From the NCBI GenBank assembly GCA_031553805.1, contig JAVBLC010000007.1, positions 1-64,000 of the forward strand: 64,000 nucleotides of DNA, given 5' to 3'. The notes beneath the pieces were generated by a model. It searched no databases. It was not told the origin of the DNA and saw nothing but the letters and a program-made list of their open reading frames with translations. Position 1 is the stretch's first letter. Each line of letters opens with the position of its first letter. This stretch comes from JAITVB01 sp031553805. Its GTDB lineage: Bacteria > Bacteroidota > Bacteroidia > Bacteroidales > Rikenellaceae. A program made the position numbers and the translations under genes. Below, piece by piece: positions 9,011 through 17,746 of this stretch.

Positions 9011-9047
9011 GTAAAGTCGGAATCTCCGCGTGCCGGGAGGCACCCCG
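9011..9047 (-). repeat. GTGCCTCCCGGCAC motif, copy near pepE
   Basis: Reverse-oriented copy of a short dispersed motif whose first half, GTGCCTCCCGGCAC, forms a small hairpin, followed by CGGAGATTCCGACTTTAC-like sequence. Other copies are at 4680, 31934 and 57987, each upstream of a leftward gene. Confidence 0.55.
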
Positions 9048-9074
9048 ATCGGTTTTACACCTTTATATATTAGG

Positions 9075-9644
9075 TCAGATTTTTGAGATTTCGCGCTCGA
9101 CCACCAGCGGGAAAAATTTATGTTCCAGCGTGTGTATCTTGGCGGCCAGGGTGTCGGGGGTGTCGTCGGGGGCGACCTCGACTTTCTCCTGCAACAGGAT
9201 GTCGCCGCTGTCGTAGACCTCGTTCACGCGGTGGATGGTGATGCCCGACTCGCGTTCGCCGGCCTCGATCACGGCACGGTGCACCCGGTCGCCGTACATC
9301 CCCTTGCCTCCGTACTTGGGCAGCAGCGCCGGGTGGATATTAACGATGCGCCCCGGGTAGTCGCGCACCAACCCCGCGGGCACGAGCCACAGGAAACCCG
9401 CCAGCACAATGTAATCGACCGCATATTTCTGCAATAGCGCATCGACCCGCCCATTCACATAAAAATCGTCGCGGTCGAAAACCTCGGCCGGAACATCCAG
9501 CCGCTCCGCGCGTTCCAGCACGTAGGCATCAGGCCGGTTGGCCAGCACCACCGCCACCCGCGCAAGGGGCGAACGTTCGAAATGACGGATGATCTGTTCG
9601 GCGTTACTCCCCGAACCCGAGGCAAAAATAGCTATATTTTTCAT
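9075..9644 (-). CDS. purN: Phosphoribosylglycinamide formyltransferase
   Basis: GAR transformylase, 189 residues, which uses 10-formyl-tetrahydrofolate to formylate GAR in purine synthesis. The start FASGSGSNAEQII is the phosphate-binding loop. The catalytic set is visible in NIHPALLPKYGG (Asn and His) and the Asp in EVYDSGDILLQ. The gene is single; no other pur gene is in the window. A divergent promoter region separates it from acpP. Confidence 0.95.
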   Translation of the reverse strand: MKNIAIFASGSGSNAEQIIRHFERSPLARVAVVLANRPDAYVLERAERLDVPAEVFDRDDFYVNGRVDALLQKYAVDYIVLAGFLWLVPAGLVRDYPGRIVNIHPALLPKYGGKGMYGDRVHRAVIEAGERESGITIHRVNEVYDSGDILLQEKVEVAPDDTPDTLAAKIHTLEHKFFPLVVEREISKI

Positions 9645-9700
9645 TCTCAGTTAATTATTCGACACCACAACGGGCCTCAGGATAAAAATTCTTGGTTTAG

Positions 9701-9733
9701 TTGCCAAAGTTAATGGAATTTGTTTTACTTTTG
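9701..9733 (+). promoter_or_regulatory. Promoter for acpP
   Basis: TACTTTTG at 9726-9733 matches the Bacteroidetes -7 box, and TTG at 9701-9703 lies 22 bases upstream as a -33 candidate. About 95 bases of leader precede the acpP start, which may carry mRNA-stability signals for this highly expressed gene. Confidence 0.6.
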
Positions 9734-9828
9734 CAGAAAATTCCCCGTCGGAAGAAAAGCTTTTTCCGGACGGGAATAATTTTGAAATTAACCAAACGAA
9801 AATAATTGTCAAACTAAAACTTAAAGTT

Positions 9829-10065
9829 ATGTCGGAAATTTCGTCGAAAGTAGTAGAGATCGTAGTTGACAAACTGGGTGTTGACGCTGCTGAAGTAGTT
9901 CCCGCAGCCAGCTTCACGAACGACCTCGGCGCTGACTCGCTGGACACCGTTGAGCTGATCATGGAATTTGAAAAGGAATTCGAAATCTCGATCCCGGACG
10001 AAGACGCAGAAAAGATCACCTCGGTTGGCGATGCCATCACCTACATCGAGGCCAAGAAGAAATAA
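9829..10065 (+). CDS. acpP: Acyl carrier protein
   Basis: 78-residue acidic carrier of acyl chains in fatty acid synthesis. The phosphopantetheine site is the Ser of GADSLDTVEL (near residue 39), with the classic four-helix pattern around it. It is followed 53 bases later by fabF, the usual Bacteroidetes order acpP-fabF-rnc. Confidence 0.97.
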   Translation: MSEISSKVVEIVVDKLGVDAAEVVPAASFTNDLGADSLDTVELIMEFEKEFEISIPDEDAEKITSVGDAITYIEAKKK

Positions 10066-10118
10066 GTTCTTTTGAACAGCGCAAGCAAATTTTGTTAACC
10101 CCACATTCGTAAGATTTT

Positions 10119-11366
10119 ATGGAAATGAGACGAGTTGTCGTAACCGGACTGGGAACGATTAACCCCCTCGGTAACACAATCGAGGAATATTTCAATAACC
10201 TGGAAAAAGGCGTGAGCGGGGCCGGTGCGATCACCCATTTCGACGCATCGAACTTCAAAACAAGATTTGCCTGTGAGGTAAAGAATTACGACCCCAATAA
10301 CCACTTCGACCGCAAGGAAGTGCGGAAGATCGACCTCTTCACCCAGTATGCACTGGTTGCCGTGAAGCAGGCGATGGAGGACTCGGGCCTCGACGTGGAA
10401 AAGATCGACCGCGACATGGCGGGCGTGATCTGGGGATCGGGAATCGGTGGACTGGAAACATTCTACCAAGAGGTAAAGGGTTTTGTCGAGGGTGGTTTCA
10501 TTCCTCGATTTAACCCTTTCTTCATTCCCAAAATGATCGCCGACATCGCGGCGGGCCACATCTCGATGGCCTACGGGTTTCGCGGACCGAACTACTGTAC
10601 GGTATCGGCCTGCGCTTCGTCGAACCACGCGATGATCGACGCAATGACCGCCATCCGCCTCGGACGCGCGGACATCATCATCGCCGGCGGCTCCGAAGCC
10701 TCGATCAACCCCCCGGGGGTGGGCGGCTTCAACGCGATGCAGGCGCTCTCGACCCGCAACGACGACCCGCAGACCGCCTCGCGCCCGTTCGACGTAGACC
10801 GCGACGGTTTCGTGATCGGCGAAGGGGCCGGCGCTCTCATTTTCGAAGAATATGAGCACGCCAAAGCCCGCGGAGCTAAAATCTATGCCGAAGTGCTCGG
10901 CGGCGGCATGAGCGGCGATGCCTACCACCTCACCGCCCCCCATCCCGAAGGGCTCGGCAACCGCAAATCGATGGCCGGTGCGATCAAAGACGCCGGCTTG
11001 ACCCTGGAACAAATCGACTACGTCAACACCCACGGAACCTCGACTCCGGTCGGCGACCCGGCTGAGTTGATGGGTATCCAGACCTTGTTCGGCGAACACG
11101 CCTACAAGATGAACATCAGCGCCACCAAATCGATGACCGGGCACCTGCTGGGTGCCGCCGGCGCGATCGAAGCGCAGTCGTCGATCATGGCCATCGTGCG
11201 TGGCGTAATCCCGCCGACGATCAACGTCCAGAACCTCGATCCGCAGATCGACCCCAAGCTGAACCTCACGCTGAACAAGGCACAAAAGCGCGACGTCAAC
11301 TACGTGCTGAGTAACACTTTCGGCTTCGGCGGGCACAACGCATCGGTAGTATTCGGAAAGATCTAA
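10119..11366 (+). CDS. fabF: 3-oxoacyl-ACP synthase II
   Basis: Condensing enzyme of 415 residues that extends acyl-ACP with malonyl-ACP. The nucleophile Cys lies in TVSACASSNHAM (about 168), and the two histidines of the Cys-His-His triad are in VNTHGTSTPVGD (about 309) and TGHLLGAAGA (about 346). The start MRRVVVTGLGTINPLG is typical. The ATG at 10119 is kept because it gives the standard N-terminus with only two additional residues. Confidence 0.97.
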   Translation: MEMRRVVVTGLGTINPLGNTIEEYFNNLEKGVSGAGAITHFDASNFKTRFACEVKNYDPNNHFDRKEVRKIDLFTQYALVAVKQAMEDSGLDVEKIDRDMAGVIWGSGIGGLETFYQEVKGFVEGGFIPRFNPFFIPKMIADIAAGHISMAYGFRGPNYCTVSACASSNHAMIDAMTAIRLGRADIIIAGGSEASINPPGVGGFNAMQALSTRNDDPQTASRPFDVDRDGFVIGEGAGALIFEEYEHAKARGAKIYAEVLGGGMSGDAYHLTAPHPEGLGNRKSMAGAIKDAGLTLEQIDYVNTHGTSTPVGDPAELMGIQTLFGEHAYKMNISATKSMTGHLLGAAGAIEAQSSIMAIVRGVIPPTINVQNLDPQIDPKLNLTLNKAQKRDVNYVLSNTFGFGGHNASVVFGKI

Positions 11367-11376
11367 CCTTTTTGTC

Positions 11377-12177
11377 GTGCGCATATCGATACTTCGCTGG
11401 TTCAAACGCCGCGCGAGCGGTGACAGGAAGTATTATGCCCTGCTGAAAGCCCTTTTTGGCTTCACGCCCCACAACATCGAACTTTACAAACTGGCGCTGG
11501 TCCACCGGTCGGCTTCGGTCGTACTCGACGACGGCACCCCGATCAACAACGAACGCCTCGAATTCCTGGGAGACGCGATCCTTGAATCGATCGTGTCCGA
11601 TTTCCTGTTCATCGAGTTTCCGAACAAGAACGAGGGGTTCCTGACCCAGATGCGTTCGAAGATCGTCAGCCGCGTTTCGCTCAACGAAATCGCCCTGCAC
11701 ATTGGCCTCGACAAGCACATCATCGTCCAGTACAGCAACAACCACATCCAGAAACACCTCTACGGCGACGCCCTCGAAGCGATGATCGGCGCAATGTACC
11801 TCGACAAGGGATATGACTTTGTCAATCGACTGGTCATCAACAACATTCTGCGTAAGAACGTAAACCTCCACAAGATGATGCAGGAGGAGAACGACTACAA
11901 GAGCCGCCTGATCGAATGGTGCCAGAAACACCGGAGCGAACTGATCTTTTCGACCCATCCCTCGCCGCGATCGAACGACCACCATCCGTCGTTCGTTTGC
12001 ACGACGGCGGTCGACGGACTGGCACTGGGCGAAGGCGAAGGCGCGTCGAAAAAAGAGGCCGAACAGATGGCTGCCCAACAAGCGCTGTCAGCGCTCAAAA
12101 AACACCGGGAACCGACTGGAGATGAAACAATTCCGGCCGAGCACATCCTGCCGGCGGGGACCAAATTGCCCTCCTGA
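11377..12177 (+). CDS. rnc: Ribonuclease III
   Basis: Double-strand-specific endoribonuclease, 266 residues, that processes rRNA precursors and other duplex RNAs. The signature NERLEFLGDAILE (about 49) carries the metal-binding Glu and Asp. A second acidic site is in YGDALEAMIGAMYLD (about 129), and a double-stranded-RNA-binding domain occupies about 170-240. The start is GTG at 11377, ten bases after fabF, so the two are co-transcribed. About 20 C-terminal residues beyond the binding domain look unstructured. Confidence 0.95.
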   Translation: MRISILRWFKRRASGDRKYYALLKALFGFTPHNIELYKLALVHRSASVVLDDGTPINNERLEFLGDAILESIVSDFLFIEFPNKNEGFLTQMRSKIVSRVSLNEIALHIGLDKHIIVQYSNNHIQKHLYGDALEAMIGAMYLDKGYDFVNRLVINNILRKNVNLHKMMQEENDYKSRLIEWCQKHRSELIFSTHPSPRSNDHHPSFVCTTAVDGLALGEGEGASKKEAEQMAAQQALSALKKHREPTGDETIPAEHILPAGTKLPS

Positions 12178-12222
12178 CCCATCCGTGCCGGTTTTTTCAT
12201 CCCGGCCCCTACTCTCGCTTGT

Positions 12223-12936
12223 ATGAAATCTGCTGTCTTTGAAAAGAACCTGGCGACTCTCCCAGTAAACGGAGAAGAGAGCGACGCGGCCGTGCGCGAA
12301 AAGTTGCTGGCACGCGGAACCGGAGCGCTCACCGACGAGGAATTGCTGAGTGTGGTGCTCCGCGAAGGGGGAAAAGATCTTTCGGCATTGGAGGTGTCCC
12401 GCGAGTTGCTGACACGCCACAACGGCTCGCTGGCCGAGCTTTCGCTGGCGGGGCTTTCCGAATTGCGGATGGTGCGGGGGATGAACCTCGGCCGGGCGGC
12501 GGTAGTTGCGGCGGCGATGGAATTGGGGCGGCGGCGCAAAGCCGAAGAGGCGCTCGCAATCGAAAACGTGTCGAGCAACGACGAGGTGGTGGCGCTATTC
12601 AAACCGCTGTTGGCAGGGTTGCCTCACGAGGAGTTTTGGGCGGTGTACCTCGGACCGTCGAACCGGATTCTGGAGAAAGTGAAGATCGGACAAGGGGGAA
12701 CGGCTGGCGTAGTGGTTGATTATAAACTGATTGTCAAACGGGCACTGGACCGGCTGGCGTCGTCGATGATCGTGGTACATAACCATCCCTCGGGGAATCC
12801 GTCGCCGGGCGAGAGCGACCGGATGCTGACCGAGCGGCTGCGTGCGGCCGCCGAACTGTTCGATATCAGGCTGTTAGACCATGTGATCGTTACGCCGGGC
12901 GAGTCATTCAGTTTCCGCGCCGAGGGCCTCCTCTAA
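12223..12936 (+). CDS. radC: RadC-family JAB1/MPN protein
   Basis: 237-residue protein with an N-terminal helix-hairpin-helix-like part (about 20-100) and a C-terminal JAB/MPN-like metal domain. The metal motif is VHNHPSGNPSPGESD (His-x-His, later Asp). Despite its name, a direct role in DNA repair is not established for the family. It follows rnc closely. Confidence 0.93.
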   Translation: MKSAVFEKNLATLPVNGEESDAAVREKLLARGTGALTDEELLSVVLREGGKDLSALEVSRELLTRHNGSLAELSLAGLSELRMVRGMNLGRAAVVAAAMELGRRRKAEEALAIENVSSNDEVVALFKPLLAGLPHEEFWAVYLGPSNRILEKVKIGQGGTAGVVVDYKLIVKRALDRLASSMIVVHNHPSGNPSPGESDRMLTERLRAAAELFDIRLLDHVIVTPGESFSFRAEGLL

Positions 12937-12954
12937 TCTTCCCCGCAACCGTTT

Positions 12955-13066
12955 TAAAGCAGAGCCCCTCTCAGGAAAGCAAAGCTTTCTCCAAGCATTT
13001 TCAACTCCGCTGAACTCGCCTGTCTTCGGCGACCTCGGTTGGTACCGCTTTTTATAAAAAGCGGTA
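12955..13066 (-). repeat. Extended dispersed repeat, copy B
   Basis: Read on the minus strand, the CTTTTTATAAAAAG palindrome (13043-13066, stem ends TACCG and CGGTA) is followed by CAACCGAGGTCGCC, then GGCGAGTTCAGCGGAGTT, then an AAAGCTTTGCTTTCC hairpin. The same order recurs on the plus strand at 63694-63795. The whole 12937-13258 gap holds this element and otherwise no gene. Confidence 0.65.
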
Positions 13067-13258
13067 TTTTCCTCGGCGCAGCCCAAGCGTGGTACTACCT
13101 TTCCCTGAAATTTTTGCTACTCTGTTTTGAGAGAGGTAACCTTCCATGGCATAAAAGTCCCTCGTGTGTGGGCCCCAAAAAGAGCGACTGCGGATTTTAA
13201 AAATCCGAAAAAAATCGCTAATTTTCGTCGGTCTATCCCAAACGAAAGCCTCATTCCA

Positions 13259-15658
13259 ATGAAAAAAATATTTTTCGCCATAGCTGTCGTCTTGCTGCTG
13301 GCCGCGTGTTCTTCGCGTCCGGAATCCAACCTGAAACTGTGGTTTGACACCCCGGCCGAGTATTTCGAAGAGAGCCTCGTGCTGGGCAACGGACGTCTCG
13401 GCGCAACGGTCTACGGCGGCGTGGAGTCGGACCGGATCGACCTGAACGACATCACCCTCTGGTCGGGCGGCCCGGTGGCCGAGCACGTCAATCCCGATGC
13501 TTACAAACTCATTCCGGACATCCGTCGGGCGCTCGCGAACGAAGATTACCGCCTGGCCGACGAACTGAGCAAGGGGCGACAGGGCAATTTCTGCCAATCC
13601 TATGCACCCGTCGGGACGATGCGCCTCGATTTCCACCACAGCGACGAAGCCCAAAAATACTACCGCGAGTTAGACCTCGACCGCGCCCTTTCAACCACAC
13701 GCTACACCGTCGACGGCGTGGAATACGTGCGCGAATATTTCGTGTCGTACCCCGATCAGGTAGTGGTAGTCAAGATCACCGCCAGCCGGCCCGGGGCGCT
13801 CGATTTCGACGTGCGTTTCGAAAGCCCGCTGCGCCACGCGACCCTGGCGTTCAACCAGTGCATCGAAACGAACGGCCATGCCCCCTATCACGCCGAACCG
13901 TCTTACCGCAAAGTCGACGATCCGGTCCGTTTCGACCCGTCACAGGGCACGCGCTTCTCGTCGCTCGTCCAGGTCAAGGTCGACGAGGGAAAGGTCGTGG
14001 CGAGCGACACCACGTTGAGCGTGCGCGGAGCGACCGAAGCCGTGGTTTTCGCTTCGATCGCCACCAGTTTCAACGGTTTCGACCGTAATCCCGTCACTGA
14101 CGGCGCCGACTTCCAGGCCCTTGCCGCAGAACGGATGAACGGGGCTTTTTCGAAGACGTATTCGATGCTTAAAAAAGCCCACATCGAAGACTACCAGTCG
14201 TTTTTCCGCCGCGTATCACTCGCATTGGGCAACACCCCCGCCCCGAAACTGCCCACCGGCGAACGGCTGAAACGCTACACCGAAGGAGCGGCCGATCCGG
14301 CGCTCGAAGCGCTCTACTTCCAATACGGACGGTACCTGCTGATCGCTTCGTCGCGCACGCCGGGCGTGCCTGCCAACCTGCAGGGATTGTGGAATCCATA
14401 CGTCCGTCCGCCGTGGAGCTGCAACTACACGGTCAACGTCAACCTCGAGGAGAACTATTGGCTGGCCGAAAACACCAACCTGTCCGAGATGCACGAGCCG
14501 CTGATGACGTTCCTCGAAAACCTCGCCCAAACGGGCGAAACCACCGCCCGCGACTACTTCGGCACCCGCGGTTGGGCCGCCGGGCACAATTCCGACATCT
14601 GGGCGATGAGCAACCCGGCCGGCGACTTCGGCTGGGGCAATCCCGTGTGGGCCGAATGGGGCATGGGCGGCGTGTGGTTAGCCACCCACCTGTGGGAACA
14701 TTTTTCGTATGGGAGGGATACCGCTTTCTTGCGCGAGAAAGGGTATCCGCTGATGAAAGGCGCGGCCCGTTTCTGCCTCGACTATTTGATCGAAGGGCCG
14801 GACAGTACGCTGATCACTTCGCCCTCGACCTCGCCGGAATGCGACTACCTGTTGCCCGACGGTTACAAGGGCTCGGTGAGCTACGGCGCGACCTCGGACC
14901 TGGCGTTGATGCGCGAACTTTTTGCCCACGTGATCGCGTCGTGCGAGGTATTGGGCATCGACCCGGACTTTGCCGCTGAAACCCGGACGGCTCTCGACCG
15001 GCTGCGTCCCTATAAGATCGGCGCCGAGGGCAACCTACAGGAGTGGTACCACGACTGGGCGATGGCCGAACCGGCCCACCGCCACACCTCGCATCTGATC
15101 GGCCTCTACCCCGGCAACCACATTTCGCCCGCCGCTACGCCCGCCTTGGCCGAGGCCTGCCGCCGCACCCTCGAGTTGCGCGGCGACGACGCCACGGGTT
15201 GGGCCATGGGTTGGCGCATCAACCTGTGGGCACGCCTGGGCGACGGCAACCACGCCTACAAAATGTACCGCCGGTTGCTGCAATTCGTGCCGCCCGACGG
15301 TGCACAAATCGAAGGGTTTAAGTTTGTCGGGGGGACATATCCAAACCTTTTCGACGCGCATCCGCCTTTCCAAATCGACGGTAATTTCGGCGCTGCGGCC
15401 GGTGTGGCCGAGATGCTGATGCAGTCCGATGGAGCGTCGATCCGCCTGCTCCCCGCCCTGCCCGACGCGTGGGACCGGGGGGCGGTCAGCGGTCTTTGCG
15501 CCCGCGGCGGGTTCGAAGTGTCGTTGGCATGGAAAGACCACCGGCTAGGACAAGTCGAGGTCTATTCGAAAACCGGCGGAAAAACCCGGCTGATCTGTGG
15601 CGAAACGTCGCGCGAAATCGTTCTGAAACCGGGCGAACGACAAAAGCTCAGTTGGTAA
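13259..15658 (+). CDS. GH95 alpha-L-fucosidase, predicted lipoprotein
   Basis: 799-residue exported enzyme. GH95 members remove alpha-1,2-linked fucose (some act on galactose) by an inverting mechanism. The ATG at 13259 is chosen because it gives a lipoprotein signal (MKKIFFAIAVVLLLAAC), whereas the longer frame would add 44 non-signal residues. Seen: the N-terminal beta domain, the barrel with NYTVNVNLEENYW (the catalytic Asn pair), TSPSTSPECDY (general acid Glu), and IDGNFGAAAGVAEM (Asp). No SusCD pair or other glycosidase adjoins it. Confidence 0.92.
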   Translation: MKKIFFAIAVVLLLAACSSRPESNLKLWFDTPAEYFEESLVLGNGRLGATVYGGVESDRIDLNDITLWSGGPVAEHVNPDAYKLIPDIRRALANEDYRLADELSKGRQGNFCQSYAPVGTMRLDFHHSDEAQKYYRELDLDRALSTTRYTVDGVEYVREYFVSYPDQVVVVKITASRPGALDFDVRFESPLRHATLAFNQCIETNGHAPYHAEPSYRKVDDPVRFDPSQGTRFSSLVQVKVDEGKVVASDTTLSVRGATEAVVFASIATSFNGFDRNPVTDGADFQALAAERMNGAFSKTYSMLKKAHIEDYQSFFRRVSLALGNTPAPKLPTGERLKRYTEGAADPALEALYFQYGRYLLIASSRTPGVPANLQGLWNPYVRPPWSCNYTVNVNLEENYWLAENTNLSEMHEPLMTFLENLAQTGETTARDYFGTRGWAAGHNSDIWAMSNPAGDFGWGNPVWAEWGMGGVWLATHLWEHFSYGRDTAFLREKGYPLMKGAARFCLDYLIEGPDSTLITSPSTSPECDYLLPDGYKGSVSYGATSDLALMRELFAHVIASCEVLGIDPDFAAETRTALDRLRPYKIGAEGNLQEWYHDWAMAEPAHRHTSHLIGLYPGNHISPAATPALAEACRRTLELRGDDATGWAMGWRINLWARLGDGNHAYKMYRRLLQFVPPDGAQIEGFKFVGGTYPNLFDAHPPFQIDGNFGAAAGVAEMLMQSDGASIRLLPALPDAWDRGAVSGLCARGGFEVSLAWKDHRLGQVEVYSKTGGKTRLICGETSREIVLKPGERQKLSW

Positions 15659-15766
15659 GTTTTTTCATTTACACCCGGCCAAGCGTGCAAAATCGCTGCA
15701 AAATTTGAATTTTGCGAAAAAGTGGCTACCTTCGCACCTCCTGAATCAGGCACAGGTTCAGGTTTT

Positions 15767-15841
15767 CGGGGTGTAGCGCAGTCCGGTTAGCGCATCTGCT
15801 TTGGGAGCAGAGGGTCGTGGGTTCGAATCCCGCTACCCCGA
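15767..15841 (+). tRNA. tRNA-Pro(TGG)
   Basis: 75-base cloverleaf with acceptor stem CGGGGTG pairing with TACCCCG (one G-T), a D arm with GGTTAG, an anticodon loop with TGG, and a T arm with GGTTCGAATCC. The 3' CCA is not encoded. A terminator hairpin follows 20 bases later. Confidence 0.95.
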
Positions 15842-15842
15842 C

Positions 15843-15974
15843 AAGACAAAAACAGGAAAAGGGCTCTCGAAGAGAGCTCTTTTTTCATAGATGCGTCGGC
15901 TTCAAGCTCGCTTGGAAGCTGGCGCGTTTATGAAAAAAGAGTACCCCGCAGGGACCTTTTCCTGTTTTTGTCTT
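15843..15974. repeat. Nested long inverted repeat after tRNA-Pro
   Basis: Perfect 20-bp outer arms (15843-15862 with 15955-15974) enclose perfect 13-bp arms (15877-15889 with 15929-15941) and an innermost GC-rich stem. The whole 132-base unit could fold into one long hairpin. It includes the tRNA terminator on its left arm. Confidence 0.75.
15861..15885 (+). terminator. Terminator of tRNA-Pro
   Basis: An 8-bp stem (15861-15868 with 15872-15879, one G-T) with a GAA loop is followed directly by a run of six T. Its distance from the tRNA 3' end fits a primary-transcript terminator. Confidence 0.75.
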
Positions 15975-16045
15975 TAGTCACCCCCACCGGCGATCACCGC
16001 AGCGCAGCGGAGGTAATCCCAAGGCAAACAGGGATCCCACAAAAG

Positions 16046-16082
16046 AAAGAACGGCAGCTTTTGTAAAAAGCTGCCGTTCTTT
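16046..16082 (-). terminator. Terminator after the tyrosine phenol-lyase-like gene
   Basis: Perfect 17-bp stem (16046-16062 with 16066-16082) with a three-base loop, 22 bases past the stop of the leftward lyase gene; a T-rich TTTCTTTTG follows on that strand. The centre resembles the dispersed palindrome core but with different arms. Confidence 0.75.
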
Positions 16083-16104
16083 ATCTGTATACTCAAGGCC
16101 AAAA

Positions 16105-17553
16105 TCAAAGGCTATCGCCAAAATCCTGACGGAATTTCTCAACGAGGCGGGCGGGCCAGTCGGTGGTGGCTTCGAGGCCCCCCATAAAGAAGCGGAGCAC
16201 GGGCGGTTCGTAAGTAAAGCGAAGACCGCCGATAAGTTTGCGGTTGTCCCAGAGCCATTCCATGCGGTCGATCACGTAGTCGATCTGCGACCGGGTGAAG
16301 ACGCGGCGGGGAACGGCAAGACGAAGCAACTCGACGTCGGCAAGAATTTCGTCGCCGTTTTCGTCACGGACGCTAGAAATCGTACCGCGCTCCATCCCGC
16401 GTACACCCGAGATGAGGTAGAACGCAGCGGCAAGGGCGCCGGCAGGATATTCGCGCTGGTCGAGGTGAGAGCAGAATGCCATCGCGTCAACGTGGCAGCC
16501 GAGCACGCCCGGAGGAGTTACGACCGGAATGCCGCGTTTTTCGAGTTCGCGCACACAATATTCGATAAACCGCGGGCTCTGGCTGATCATCGTTTCGTCG
16601 AGCGTTTCACGCAAGCCGACGGCCATCGCTTCGATTTCGCGGACCGAGATACCGCCGTAGGTCAAGAAACCTTCGAAGAGCGGAATGAGCGCCTCCATCT
16701 TCTGGTAAAGGTCGTGGCGGTTGGTACAGATGCCACCCCCACGCGAAGAGCTGAGCTTGCGGGCCGAGAAGTAAACGAGGTCGGCCAGGCCGGTCATCAT
16801 GCGGATGATGTCGCCCAACGAGTTTTCTTTCCATTCCTTTTCACGCTGTTGCACCAGGTAGGCGTTTTCGCCCAGCAAACTGGCATCGAGTACGAGCATA
16901 ATGCCATATTTGTCAGCCACGCGGCGCACATCCATCATGTTACTCACCGAAAAAGGCTGCCCGCCGATGAGGTTGGTCGAGGCTTCCATCCGGATGAAAG
17001 GGATGTTCGCCGCACCGTTTTCTTCGATGCACTTGATAAGCTTATCGATGTCGATATTGCCCTTAAACGGATTCTCGGATTTGATCTGCAGCGCATCGTC
17101 ATAAAGCAATTCAGCGATCTTTCCGCCGTTTTCCGTAATATGGGCCAAGGCCGTCGTAAAGTGGTAGTTCATCGGGATGACATTACCCGGCTTGATGAAC
17201 GTGCGCGAAATCACATTCTCGGCCGCGCGTCCCTGGTGGACGTGCAGCAGGTATTTTTTTCCCAGCACCTCTTCGACCGCCTGTTGCAAGCGCACGAAGC
17301 TCTGTGAGCCGGCATAGGCGTCGTCGGCCTGGAACATCGCAGCCACCTGATTGTCGCTCATGGCGTTGGTACCGCTGTCAGTCAACATATCGAGGAAAAC
17401 GTCGTGGGTACTCAGGCGGAAGGTATTGAACCCGGCCTCTTTGATCGCATCCAGGCGCCGCTGGATTGGCACCAGGTGGAGTTTCTGGACTACGCGCACC
17501 TTGTGCAGCTCGAGAGGAATGTCCACCCCTTTGTAAAACTTGACTTTAGCCAT
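16105..17553 (-). CDS. Tyrosine phenol-lyase/tryptophanase-family beta-eliminating lyase
   Basis: PLP enzyme of 482 residues that splits an aromatic amino acid to pyruvate, ammonia and the ring compound. Conserved sites are S60 and DSGTNAMSD, Y80, R109 in HQGRAAEN, D223, the PLP lysine K266 (SARKLSSS) and R411. Three positions follow tyrosine phenol-lyase rather than tryptophanase: T133 (Thr124), R389 in MERG (Arg381), and F455-F456 in LRFF (Phe448-449). Odd features are L226 in place of the Arg that binds the PLP ring oxygen, and Arg before the PLP lysine. Tyrosine to phenol is thus the best guess; tryptophan or another substrate remains possible. It is a single gene with its own promoter and terminator. 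Confidence 0.8.
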   Translation of the reverse strand: MAKVKFYKGVDIPLELHKVRVVQKLHLVPIQRRLDAIKEAGFNTFRLSTHDVFLDMLTDSGTNAMSDNQVAAMFQADDAYAGSQSFVRLQQAVEEVLGKKYLLHVHQGRAAENVISRTFIKPGNVIPMNYHFTTALAHITENGGKIAELLYDDALQIKSENPFKGNIDIDKLIKCIEENGAANIPFIRMEASTNLIGGQPFSVSNMMDVRRVADKYGIMLVLDASLLGENAYLVQQREKEWKENSLGDIIRMMTGLADLVYFSARKLSSSRGGGICTNRHDLYQKMEALIPLFEGFLTYGGISVREIEAMAVGLRETLDETMISQSPRFIEYCVRELEKRGIPVVTPPGVLGCHVDAMAFCSHLDQREYPAGALAAAFYLISGVRGMERGTISSVRDENGDEILADVELLRLAVPRRVFTRSQIDYVIDRMEWLWDNRKLIGGLRFTYEPPVLRFFMGGLEATTDWPARLVEKFRQDFGDSL

Positions 17554-17585
17554 ATCATTTGATTTTTAAGGACTTTTCGCTCTTG

Positions 17586-17616
17586 CAAAAATATAATTTA
17601 CTGTTAAAAAAACAAA
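17586..17616 (-). promoter_or_regulatory. Promoter for the lyase gene
   Basis: On the minus strand TTTG (17613-17616) and TATTTTTG (17586-17593) are separated by exactly 19 bases, an excellent Bacteroidetes promoter, 33 bases before the start codon. Confidence 0.75.
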
Positions 17617-17677
17617 TTCAGTCGACATTATTTAACAAACAAGTTCTTTTCTGTAAATTACCTTTAGGAGGAGCGTG

Positions 17678-17707
17678 TTGCAGATCCAGAAAAAAGCGTT
17701 AATTTTG
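17678..17707 (+). promoter_or_regulatory. Promoter for the TlpA-like lipoprotein gene
   Basis: TTG (17678-17680) and TAATTTTG (17700-17707) are 19 bases apart, about 40 bases before the start codon at 17747. It is divergent from the lyase promoter. Confidence 0.65.
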
Positions 17708-17746
17708 TTCGTTTAAACACAGCACCCGCTTAGCCAACCAAGAACA

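Noticed and set aside
10095..11405. A 436-residue minus-strand frame opposite fabF
   Set aside because: fabF has complete catalytic motifs; the opposite frame has none.
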